Below, piece after piece: positions 55,962 to 63,152 of a DNA stretch of 64,000 nt; the first letter of the stretch is position 1, and the number at the start of each line of letters is the position of its first letter. Location: positions 124,001 through 188,000 of the forward strand of contig CACEOY010000001.1 of the NCBI GenBank assembly GCA_902561155.1, read 5' to 3'. The position numbers and the translations under genes are program-made. A model generated the notes under the pieces. That model made no database searches. It saw only the letters and a list, made by a program, of their open reading frames with translations, and had not been told where the DNA came from. The stretch comes from an uncultured Pelagibacteraceae bacterium. GTDB lineage: Bacteria > Pseudomonadota > Alphaproteobacteria > Pelagibacterales > Pelagibacteraceae.

Positions 55962-56972
55962 CTATTTCCAACCTGCTGCTGTCATTACTTCTAATGCATC
56001 AGCTTGTCTTTTTCCGTAATTAACAACTTTAGTTTTAAGATCTTGTTTAAAATCTAAACCCATATTAACTACTAACGGATGAGGTGAAACACCTGTTATC
56101 ATTGGATATTCAAAAGTATTGTTAACAATATGCTCCTGTGCTTCCTGACTTAATAAGAACTCTACAAGCTTAATTGCGTTAGCTTTGTTAGGAGCTCCCT
56201 TTACTAAACCTGCACCACTGATATTCATGTGTGTTCCTCTACCATCCTGATTAGGGAAGAAAGGTTTTACTTTTTTTGCTGCTGCTTGTTGCTCAGCACC
56301 TTTTTTACCTGATAACATAAGAGCTAAGTAGTATGTATTAGCTACTGCAATATCAGCCTCTCCTGCTGCTACTGCTAATATCTGTGCTCTGTCATTACCT
56401 TTTGGAGATCTAGCCATATTCGAAACCATACCTTTTGACCAATCTGCGACTTTACCTTTTCCATTATTTTTTATTAATGAAGCAACAAGTGATTGGTTAT
56501 AAATATTGTTAGAAGCTCTTATTACCAATCTACCTTTCCATTTTGGATCAGCTAAACTTTCATATGTTAACCCTCTTAACTCTGCGCCAGTAACCCTCTC
56601 TGGAGCGAAGTATACTATTCTTGCTCTTTTAGCTATTCCAACCCATTTAGATGTTCTAAAATTACTTGGAACTGCTGACTTGATTGAATTGCTAGTTAAA
56701 CCGCCTTGTAAATTTGCTGCAAATGCGCCAAGTCTGCCAGCATCAGCTGTTATATATAAGTCTGCTGTGCCACCCTCTGCGATTATTCTTTTCTCTAATG
56801 CACCTGATTTTCCAGATACAACATTTACTTTTATTCCTGTTTTAGCTGTAAATTTTTCATACAATTGAACATCTGAATCGTAATGTCTTGCACTGAATAT
56901 ATTTACTTCGTTAGCTAAAAGATTTCCAAAAATAAAAAATAATGCCGTAACCGTTAATATTATTTTTCTCAT
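55962..56972 (-). CDS. fbpA: Ferric iron-binding periplasmic protein (FbpA-like)
   Basis: Periplasmic Fe(III)-binding protein of 336 residues. The signal peptide MRKIILTVTALFFIFGNLLA precedes NEVNIFSARHYDSDVQLYEKF, the typical mature start. The di-tyrosine iron ligands are in ANTYYLALML (Y214, Y215). GAGGGAG stands about six bases before the ATG, and a Fur-box-like sequence lies 46 bases upstream. The operon fbpA - small ORF - fbpB - fbpC follows. Confidence 0.94.
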   Translation of the reverse strand: MRKIILTVTALFFIFGNLLANEVNIFSARHYDSDVQLYEKFTAKTGIKVNVVSGKSGALEKRIIAEGGTADLYITADAGRLGAFAANLQGGLTSNSIKSAVPSNFRTSKWVGIAKRARIVYFAPERVTGAELRGLTYESLADPKWKGRLVIRASNNIYNQSLVASLIKNNGKGKVADWSKGMVSNMARSPKGNDRAQILAVAAGEADIAVANTYYLALMLSGKKGAEQQAAAKKVKPFFPNQDGRGTHMNISGAGLVKGAPNKANAIKLVEFLLSQEAQEHIVNNTFEYPMITGVSPHPLVVNMGLDFKQDLKTKVVNYGKRQADALEVMTAAGWK

Positions 56973-57018
56973 TATCTCCCTCGTTAGTTTTGCGAATGGT
57001 TCTCAATTACATGAGAAT

Positions 57019-57037
57019 GAGAATAATTATCATTATC
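57019..57037 (-). promoter_or_regulatory. Fur box upstream of fbpA
   Basis: The 19-base sequence GAGAATAATTATCATTATC matches the classic Fur consensus GATAATGATAATCATTATC at 16 of 19 positions. It is centred about 55 bases upstream of the fbpA start, where it would cover the promoter. Further GAGAAT-type hexamers extend it on one side. Iron repression of the operon is the expected outcome. Confidence 0.8.
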
Positions 57038-57076
57038 AATAATGTCGCACCTGATACGGGAAAATTATTTGATTAA

Positions 57077-57217
57077 TTATTTTTTGATTAAAGTTTTTTT
57101 CTTGAAGAGATAGTAGAAGTCTGACTGAAGATTATTTTTTGGCTTTAGTATACTAGTTTTTAGCCTACCGTACTTTAGCTCTTTAGCATTTTTAATTCTT
57201 GAAGCTAAGATTCTCAT
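57077..57217 (-). CDS. Possible 46-residue ORF between fbpA and the BASS gene
   Basis: The 341-base gap 56973-57313 holds the Fur box, this frame, and the Zur-type box. The frame (MRILASRIKNAKELKYG...) is basic and has no signal or motif I recognise. There is no clear Shine-Dalgarno site. It may be chance, and I list it only because the gap is otherwise long for this genome. Confidence 0.2.
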   Translation of the reverse strand: MRILASRIKNAKELKYGRLKTSILKPKNNLQSDFYYLFKKKTLIKK

Positions 57218-57286
57218 GAGACTATACTATCATAAGTTGAGTTTAACACAACCCAAGATTGTTTCATTTTGGGCCCTTTTTATATA

Positions 57287-57301
57287 TGTTATATTATAAC
57301 G
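57287..57301 (+). promoter_or_regulatory. Zur-type operator upstream of the BASS transporter
   Basis: TGTTATATTATAACG differs at one position from the perfect palindrome TGTTATATTATAACA found between znuA and znuC in this window. It ends 12 bases before the GTG start and contains a plausible -10 element (TATATT), so a bound repressor would block transcription. The identity of the regulator is inferred. Confidence 0.6.
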
Positions 57302-57313
57302 TCAGAGGAATAA

Positions 57314-58159
57314 GTGGAAATTGCAAAAAGTATAGCGCCAATATGTTTGGCTATAATAATGTTCGGTCTTGGACTAGGTTTAACAGCTCAAGATTTTTTA
57401 AGGGTAATTAAAAATCCTAAAGATTTTTTTATTGGCTTTTTATCACAAGTAATTCTTCTTCCTATAGTGGCTATTATCTTAATAAGTTTAATTTCGTTAC
57501 CTCTTGAAATAGCTCTTGGTGTTATGATTATAGCTTCAGCACCAGGTGGCGTTACATCAAATATTTTAACAAAGTTTGCTGGCGGTGATGTTGCGTTATC
57601 AGTTAGTTTAACTGCTGTTGTAAGTTTACTCAGTATCTTAACAGTCCCTTTTATATTTTTTAATTCTGCTAATTTTTTAGGCTTAGAAATTACAAAAGAA
57701 ATATCGATGATTAATATTGCAGTAAAAATGTTTTTTGTTGTTACTGTGCCGGTTATTTTAGGCATGATAGTAAGAAGCTTAATGACGGAATTTATTGTCT
57801 CAAAAACTTTATTAATTCAAAGATTATCAGTCATTTTATTTTTAGTTGTGTTCATATCTATTTGGGTCGAGGAATGGGATAGAATAGTAAGTTTTATAAC
57901 CAGAGCGGGTCTAATAACTTTCATTCTCAATATTACAATGATTGTTTTAGGTTATTTTATCGCTAAAATTTTTGCTTCGGGTATACCGCAAAGAAAATGT
58001 ATTTCTCTTGAATGTGGTTTACAAAATGGAACTCTAGCGGTGTTTGTAGCAACTCAATTATTTGACGATATTGTATTTATGGTTCCTACGGCTGCATATG
58101 CTCTAATTATGTTTGTAACTTCAATAGTTTTTGTTCTTTTTGTAAGAAAAATTAATTAA
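57314..58159 (+). CDS. Bile acid:sodium symporter (BASS) family transporter
   Basis: A 281-residue membrane protein with eight to ten helices. The family segments are MFGLGLGLTAQDF near the N-terminus, IIASAPGGVTSNILTKFAGGDVALSVSLTAV in the sodium-binding crossover region (about 73-103), and LECGLQNGTLAVFVA. BASS proteins carry organic anions such as bile acids, pyruvate or pantoate with sodium; the substrate here is unknown. The start is GTG with AGAGGA four bases upstream. A Zur-type palindrome overlaps the probable promoter. The end is one base from the convergent proW stop. Confidence 0.9.
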   Translation: MEIAKSIAPICLAIIMFGLGLGLTAQDFLRVIKNPKDFFIGFLSQVILLPIVAIILISLISLPLEIALGVMIIASAPGGVTSNILTKFAGGDVALSVSLTAVVSLLSILTVPFIFFNSANFLGLEITKEISMINIAVKMFFVVTVPVILGMIVRSLMTEFIVSKTLLIQRLSVILFLVVFISIWVEEWDRIVSFITRAGLITFILNITMIVLGYFIAKIFASGIPQRKCISLECGLQNGTLAVFVATQLFDDIVFMVPTAAYALIMFVTSIVFVLFVRKIN

Positions 58160-58160
58160 A

Positions 58161-59027
58161 TTATCTAGATTTTATATTATCTTGTGGAATAATTTTTTGG
58201 GTTATTCGATCTAATATAATTGCTAAAATTACAATACCTGTTCCGCCTATTACAGCACCTCCTATGTCTAATCTACCTAAAGCGACATAAACTGTTAATC
58301 CTAACCCGCCTGCCCCAATTAAGGCTGCAATAACAACCATTGATAAAGCTAACATTAAAGTTTGATTTACTCCAGCCATTATAGTTTTCATTGCTAAAGG
58401 AATTTCTATTTTTCTTAAAATTAAAAACCTAGTTAATCCTAAACTTGCACCTGCTTCCTTAAATCCTTTGCCTACTTGTCTAATACCTAGATTAGTTAAT
58501 CTTACAATTGGTGGTAATGCGAATATAATGGTTGCAATTACTCCCGGTGTTAAGCCAACACCAAATAACATTACAACTGGAATTAAATAGACAAAACTTG
58601 GAATAGTTTGCATTATATCAAGTACCGGTCTTAAAATTGCTTCAAATAAGTTACTTCTTGATGCAACAATGCCTAATGGAATACCAATTAACATACAAAA
58701 AATCACCGCTGTAAAAATCATGGCTAATGTTGTCATTGTTTCTTGCCATAAATCTACTAGATCAATAAAAATTAAACTTAGTGCTGAAAGAATTGCAAGT
58801 TTTATTCCATTTGTTTTAAATGCAAATGCCATGAAAATTAAAATGACTATTGGAAATGGTATAAAGTTAAAAAGAGTGTCTAAACCGTTAAGAACTGAGT
58901 CAATTGGTGCAGATAATTTTTTAAAGAGTGGTCGTTGCATAAACAACCACTCTTTAATATGTTTTTCAATCCATTCTGCTATCGGAATGTATACTTCATA
59001 GTCAGATGGTGAAAGTTTTAAGCTCAC
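58161..59027 (-). CDS. proW: Glycine betaine/proline-type ABC transporter permease (ProW/OpuAB-like)
   Basis: Inner-membrane permease of 288 residues. After a polar N-terminal part come about six helices, including the blocks GIPLGIVASRSNLFEAILRPVLDIMQTIPSFVYLIPVVMLFGVGLTPGVIATIIFALPPIVR and EAGASLGLTRFLILRKIEIPLAM (EAA loop), close to E. coli ProW. The start codon is GTG. It follows the first proX gene by 12 bases. No ProV-like ATPase gene is found in the cluster. Confidence 0.93.
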   Translation of the reverse strand: MSLKLSPSDYEVYIPIAEWIEKHIKEWLFMQRPLFKKLSAPIDSVLNGLDTLFNFIPFPIVILIFMAFAFKTNGIKLAILSALSLIFIDLVDLWQETMTTLAMIFTAVIFCMLIGIPLGIVASRSNLFEAILRPVLDIMQTIPSFVYLIPVVMLFGVGLTPGVIATIIFALPPIVRLTNLGIRQVGKGFKEAGASLGLTRFLILRKIEIPLAMKTIMAGVNQTLMLALSMVVIAALIGAGGLGLTVYVALGRLDIGGAVIGGTGIVILAIILDRITQKIIPQDNIKSR

Positions 59028-59039
59028 TTATCTTAAAGC

Positions 59040-59981
59040 TTACTTAATCCAACTATCGAACGTACTTTGGTTCGCTTTTATCCATTCTGCAGCATGCTTC
59101 TTGATGGCTCTTTCGCTTTTTTCACCCGCATTCATTTTCATGTTTTGCGCAGCGATATCCGCTAGTGGAATAGATGCTTTAGTAAGCATTTTTTTCACTT
59201 TTGGATTAGCTTTTAAGAAGTCTGAATTTGCCGCTGGACGAATGTCATCAGCACCAAAACCCATATTTATTTTAGATTTTGTTGCATTAGGAACGCTAAC
59301 TTTTTTAGTTTGGCTGTAAGGAACTTCTATCCAAACAACATCCTGTCCAAGTTTTAAAGCACCAACAGTCCAATTCGGAGTCCATGTATAAAATAATACA
59401 GGTTTTCCGTTTTTATATTTTGCTACTGCATCAGCCATAGAAGCTGAGTAGTCAGCTTTCACTGGATTAATAAAGTCACCTAAACCAAGTTCAGCAAAAT
59501 GTTTTGTAATTTGCTTCTCACAACCCCAACCTGGAGGGCAAGCAACCATGTCTGCTTTACCGTCGCCATTTGAGTCCCAAGCTTTAGCGTTTGCTTTAAT
59601 ATCCATTACGCTTTTGATACCGTATTTATCAGCTGATTTTTTATCAACTAGGTAACCTTGTAAGCCACCTTTTTTCATAACATAACCAACTTTTTTTACT
59701 TTACCTTTAGCTTCTTTCATATAACCGTCGTGAGTTCCAAACCAACCATTTACCCATAGGTCTAGATCTCCTGCTGCTGCTGCAACATAAAATACTGAAG
59801 GCTTGATTGCTTTAGGTTCAGTTACTTTGTAACCCATTTTTTCCAAAGCTTGTTTGTATATTTCAGCTTGGAAATAACCAGTATCCCAGTTTGCTTTAGC
59901 CATTTTTACTTCGTTTGCATTAACTGCGTTTGTTATAAACAAAGCGGCAATTAACGTTACTAGATGTTTAAAATGTTTCAT
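59040..59981 (-). CDS. proX: Glycine betaine-type binding protein ProX, copy 1
   Basis: Periplasmic binding protein of 313 residues from the ATG at 59981, which has AGGGGG five bases upstream; the ORF track start at 60014 lacks this. The signal peptide is MKHFKHLVTLIAALFITNAVNA. The mature protein is strongly E. coli ProX-like: WDTGYFQAEIYKQALEKMGYKV, LDLWVNGWF, a calcium-type loop DSNGDGKADM, CPPGWGCEKQITKH, and FYTWTPNWTVG with Trp residues of the betaine cage. Betaine or a related quaternary amine is the likely ligand. Confidence 0.93.
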   Translation of the reverse strand: MKHFKHLVTLIAALFITNAVNANEVKMAKANWDTGYFQAEIYKQALEKMGYKVTEPKAIKPSVFYVAAAAGDLDLWVNGWFGTHDGYMKEAKGKVKKVGYVMKKGGLQGYLVDKKSADKYGIKSVMDIKANAKAWDSNGDGKADMVACPPGWGCEKQITKHFAELGLGDFINPVKADYSASMADAVAKYKNGKPVLFYTWTPNWTVGALKLGQDVVWIEVPYSQTKKVSVPNATKSKINMGFGADDIRPAANSDFLKANPKVKKMLTKASIPLADIAAQNMKMNAGEKSERAIKKHAAEWIKANQSTFDSWIK

Positions 59982-60113
59982 GTAATCCCCCTTATTTTTA
60001 TAAAAAACTAGCATGTATAAAAGTTAAATGTAACCGTAATACAACTAAAAGGTGAGTCTTATTTCAAAAATGTAAGTAAAACGGGTGTTATTTAGGAATT
60101 TTTTAAATTTAAA

Positions 60114-61046
60114 TTAATTTATCCAGCTATCAAAAGTGCTTTGATTAGCTTTTATCCATTCTTCAGCGTGTTTCTTAATAGCTTTTTCACTTTTTTCACC
60201 AGCATTCATCTTAAGGTTTTGCTCAGCAATATCTGCTAGTGGTATAGAGGCTTTTTTTAACATTTTTTCAACTTTAGGATTTGCTTTTAAAAAATCAACA
60301 TTTGCTGCTGCTCTAATGTCATTTACACCAAAACCCATATTTAATTTAGATTTTGTTGCATTTGGTACTTTTACTTCTTTTGTATCGCTATAAGGCGCTT
60401 CAATCCAAACTACGTCTTTTCCTAATTTTAATGTTCCAACTGTCCAGTTTGGCGTCCAAGTATAAAATAAGATTGATTTTCCATTTTTGTATCTTGATAT
60501 CGTATCAGCCATAGATGCAGAATAATCAGCTTTTAATGGATTAATAAAATCCCCAAGACCAAGTTCTTCAAAATGTTTTGTAATTATCTTTTCGCATCCC
60601 CACCCTGGGTGACATGCTACTAAATCAGCTTTTCCATCGCCATTAGTGTCGAATTCTTTTGCATGTTTTTTGATATCCATTATTGATTTTATATTGAATT
60701 TGTCAGCTGTTTTCTTATCTATTAGATAGCCTTGTAAGCCACCTTTTTCTACAACATATCCTACTGGCTTAACTTTTCCCATTGCTTCGGTCACATAGGT
60801 ATTATGATTATCAAACCATCCGTTTACCCATAAATCCATATCACCTGCAGCGGCTGCCACATAAAAAACTTGAGGCTTCATTACTGTTGGTCCAGTTACT
60901 TTGTAACCCATTTTTTCAAGAGCTTTTTTATATATTTCTGCTTGAAAATAACCTGTATCCCAATCAGCTTTTCCCATTTTAATTTCTTTAGCATTTAAAG
61001 AAGTTAAGAAAAATAGAGCACTTATAATAGATATAATAAATTTCAT
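60114..61046 (-). CDS. proX: Glycine betaine-type binding protein ProX, copy 2
   Basis: A 310-residue paralogue of the next gene, with the same blocks: WDTGYFQAEIYKKALEKMGYKV, MDLWVNGWF, DTNGDGKADL, CHPGWGCEKIITKHF and FYTWTPNWTVG. The signal peptide is MKFIISIISALFFLTSLNA. The two copies are alike along their whole length and lie in tandem, so they come from a local duplication. The change CPPGWG to CHPGWG and others near the pocket could mean different ligands. No strong Shine-Dalgarno site is seen. Confidence 0.92.
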   Translation of the reverse strand: MKFIISIISALFFLTSLNAKEIKMGKADWDTGYFQAEIYKKALEKMGYKVTGPTVMKPQVFYVAAAAGDMDLWVNGWFDNHNTYVTEAMGKVKPVGYVVEKGGLQGYLIDKKTADKFNIKSIMDIKKHAKEFDTNGDGKADLVACHPGWGCEKIITKHFEELGLGDFINPLKADYSASMADTISRYKNGKSILFYTWTPNWTVGTLKLGKDVVWIEAPYSDTKEVKVPNATKSKLNMGFGVNDIRAAANVDFLKANPKVEKMLKKASIPLADIAEQNLKMNAGEKSEKAIKKHAEEWIKANQSTFDSWIN

Positions 61047-61105
61047 TTTTAAAGATTAAGATAATTTAGTAGATATTGAAAATTGAGATTTGTCGCAGTA
61101 TTGAA

Positions 61106-61504
61106 TTAACTTCTTTTACAGGTTGTACATAAACCATAAAATTCTAAATTATATTTTTTATAGATCATGCCGGTTTTGTCATGAAAATTTTTTAAATATT
61201 TAGAAAGTTTTTTGTCGCTAATTTCAGTTACCTTTTCGCATGTTTCACAAATTGAAAAAGCGGTAGCTTTTGATATTTCACAATTAGAACTTTTACAGGC
61301 TACGAATGCATTTTTACTTTCCACTTTATGAATTTTACCAAGCTTAATTAATTTTTCTAAAGCTCTATAAACTTGAGGAGGAGCTTTAATACCCTTTTTT
61401 TTTACATTAAATAGAATTGAGTAAGCTTTAACCGGTTCTCTAGATTTTTCGATAATATCAAAAACTATTTGCTGATTTTTTGAAAGATTATTTTCTTTAT
61501 TCAT
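61106..61504 (-). CDS. zur: Fur-family zinc uptake regulator Zur
   Basis: A 132-residue Fur-family repressor. The winged-helix part has APPQVYRALEKLIKLGKIHKVESKNAFVAC, the PPxVYRALxxLxxxGxIHxxES pattern being typical of Zur instead of Fur. Structural zinc cysteines are C86/C89 (CETC) and C126/C129 (CTTC), with C70 and C75 near the sensor site. It lies 24 bases after znuB in the order znuC-znuB-zur, which supports autoregulation with the zinc importer. Confidence 0.92.
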   Translation of the reverse strand: MNKENNLSKNQQIVFDIIEKSREPVKAYSILFNVKKKGIKAPPQVYRALEKLIKLGKIHKVESKNAFVACKSSNCEISKATAFSICETCEKVTEISDKKLSKYLKNFHDKTGMIYKKYNLEFYGLCTTCKRS

Positions 61505-61528
61505 TTTAGCTATTGTACTGATTCTCCA

Positions 61529-62332
61529 TCAATTTTTCAATTTAATCGATTGTTTAATTTTTAATAATGAAAGTATGAATAAAAATAAAGCAGCAGCTAT
61601 AATTGAAGGTCCTGAAGCTGTATTAAATTCTAAAGAAGTGAATAAACCTAAAATTACAGACAGCAATCCTCCAATCACTGAATAAATTACCATCATTTGT
61701 GGGCTCGAAGAAATATTTCTAGCCATTGCAGCTGGTATAATTAACATTCCTGTAATTAATAATAGTCCAACCATTTTTATTGAAATAGCAATGATGCCTG
61801 CCATTAAAATAGTAAATATAGCTTTAGCTCTATCAGGGTTTAAACCTTCAGCTTCTGCTAATTCGTAGTTTACTGTTGATGCAAATAAAGGTTTCCATAT
61901 CAATTTAAGAATTATTAATATTAACGGACCACCTATCCATATAATGAATATATCATCAGTTGTAACTGCTAATATGTCTCCAAATAATAATCCCATAATA
62001 TCGAACCTAATAAATGTTAAAAATCCAATAACAACTAGTCCAACTGCTAAGGATGAATGAGCTAAAAGTCCTAGTAAAGCATCGCCAGGAAGATTAGTTC
62101 TTTTTTGCAGATCTATTAGAATTAACGCAATTAAAGATGAAATTATAAAGACTGAAATGGCAATATTAAATTCCAAAGAATAGGCAAGTGTAACTCCAAG
62201 TAAAGCGGAATGAGCAAGAGTATCACCAAAATATGACAATCGTCTCCATATGACGAAACATCCAAGGGGACCTGTTACAATTGCAATACCAAGCCCAGCT
62301 ATTAAAGCTCTTATAAAGAAATCATCTAACAT
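61529..62332 (-). CDS. znuB: Zinc ABC transporter permease ZnuB
   Basis: Membrane subunit of the zinc importer, 267 residues with about seven to eight helices. GPLGCFVIWRRLSYFGDTLAHSALLGVTLAY is the ABC-3 family signature near the N-terminus, and KMVGLLLITGMLIIPAAMARN lies later. It is adjacent to znuC and zur. Confidence 0.95.
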   Translation of the reverse strand: MLDDFFIRALIAGLGIAIVTGPLGCFVIWRRLSYFGDTLAHSALLGVTLAYSLEFNIAISVFIISSLIALILIDLQKRTNLPGDALLGLLAHSSLAVGLVVIGFLTFIRFDIMGLLFGDILAVTTDDIFIIWIGGPLILIILKLIWKPLFASTVNYELAEAEGLNPDRAKAIFTILMAGIIAISIKMVGLLLITGMLIIPAAMARNISSSPQMMVIYSVIGGLLSVILGLFTSLEFNTASGPSIIAAALFLFILSLLKIKQSIKLKN

Positions 62333-63079
62333 TTAATTTTTTTTTATCTTTCCTTCATTTGTATGAATGTGATCGTGTCTGTGTTCGTATCTTGACAATA
62401 TTTGAGAAGCCTGTTCTCCGAATAAAGCTTTATATTCATTATTTTTTGCAACCTCTATTGGAGATCCTGAGCAACACACATGACCATTTAGGCAAACAAC
62501 GTGATCCGTAGCACTCATTACAGTATGCAAGTCGTGGGAAATTAATAAAATTCCACAATTTAATTCTTCAGAAATTTTCTTTATAAGTTCGTATAAGGCA
62601 ATTTCACCTGTAAAATCAACTCCCTGTACCGGCTCATCAAGAACTAGTAATTCTGGTTTTTTTGAAATCGCTCTTGCAAGCAGAACTCTTTGAAATTCTC
62701 CACCTGATAAGTCTCCTAAATTTTTATCTTTAAGATGTATAACGCCCGTTAATGATAAAGCATCGTTAATAGTTTCCTCTTTAAGATTTTCAGTAAGTAC
62801 CATGAAATTACTTACTCTTAGTGGTAATGTCCAATCAATTGAAATTTTTTGAGGAACATACCCAACTTTATTTGTATATTTTTTAGCTTCCCCATTAATT
62901 TTTTTATAGATACCAAGTGCAATTTTTGCGGTTGTGCTTTTTCCAGAACCATTCGGACCAATAAGAGTAACTATTTTACCTTTTTCAATCTGTAGAGATA
63001 CATCTTTAACAAGCCATTTATTATTTATACGAAGACCTGCTTGTTTTAATTTTACTAAGATATTTTGATTTGAGCTCAT
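62333..63079 (-). CDS. znuC: Zinc ABC transporter ATP-binding protein ZnuC
   Basis: ATPase with Walker A GPNGSGKSTTAKIALGIYKK, signature LSGGEFQRVLLARAI and Walker B LLVLDEPVQGVD. The C-terminal tail has the His-rich SRYEHRHDHIHTNEG typical of ZnuC. I use the ATG at 63079 (248 residues) because the longer ORF starts with GTG (63088). It is divergent from znuA with two Zur-type boxes between. Confidence 0.95.
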   Translation of the reverse strand: MSSNQNILVKLKQAGLRINNKWLVKDVSLQIEKGKIVTLIGPNGSGKSTTAKIALGIYKKINGEAKKYTNKVGYVPQKISIDWTLPLRVSNFMVLTENLKEETINDALSLTGVIHLKDKNLGDLSGGEFQRVLLARAISKKPELLVLDEPVQGVDFTGEIALYELIKKISEELNCGILLISHDLHTVMSATDHVVCLNGHVCCSGSPIEVAKNNEYKALFGEQASQILSRYEHRHDHIHTNEGKIKKN

Positions 63080-63100
63080 TTTTATCACTTGACTTTCAAA

Positions 63101-63115
63101 TGTTATATTATTACA
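63101..63115. promoter_or_regulatory. Zur-type box 1 in the znuC/znuA intergenic region
   Basis: TGTTATATTATTACA is a 15-base near-palindrome (one mismatched pair) matching the alphaproteobacterial Zur core TGTTATAnTATAACA. It is nearer znuC. Confidence 0.75.
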
Positions 63116-63118
63116 TAC

Positions 63119-63133
63119 TGTTATATTATAACA
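63119..63133. promoter_or_regulatory. Zur-type box 2 in the znuC/znuA intergenic region
   Basis: TGTTATATTATAACA is a perfect 15-base palindrome 18 bases (centre to centre) from box 1 and 19 bases upstream of the znuA ATG. Together they could bind two Zur dimers and shut both divergent promoters. Confidence 0.85.
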
Positions 63134-63152
63134 ACCTTAACATATCTATATT

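Noticed and set aside
57388-57765. 125-residue minus-strand ORF opposite the BASS gene
   Set aside because: Low-complexity shadow of a membrane-protein gene; the plus strand has clear family motifs.
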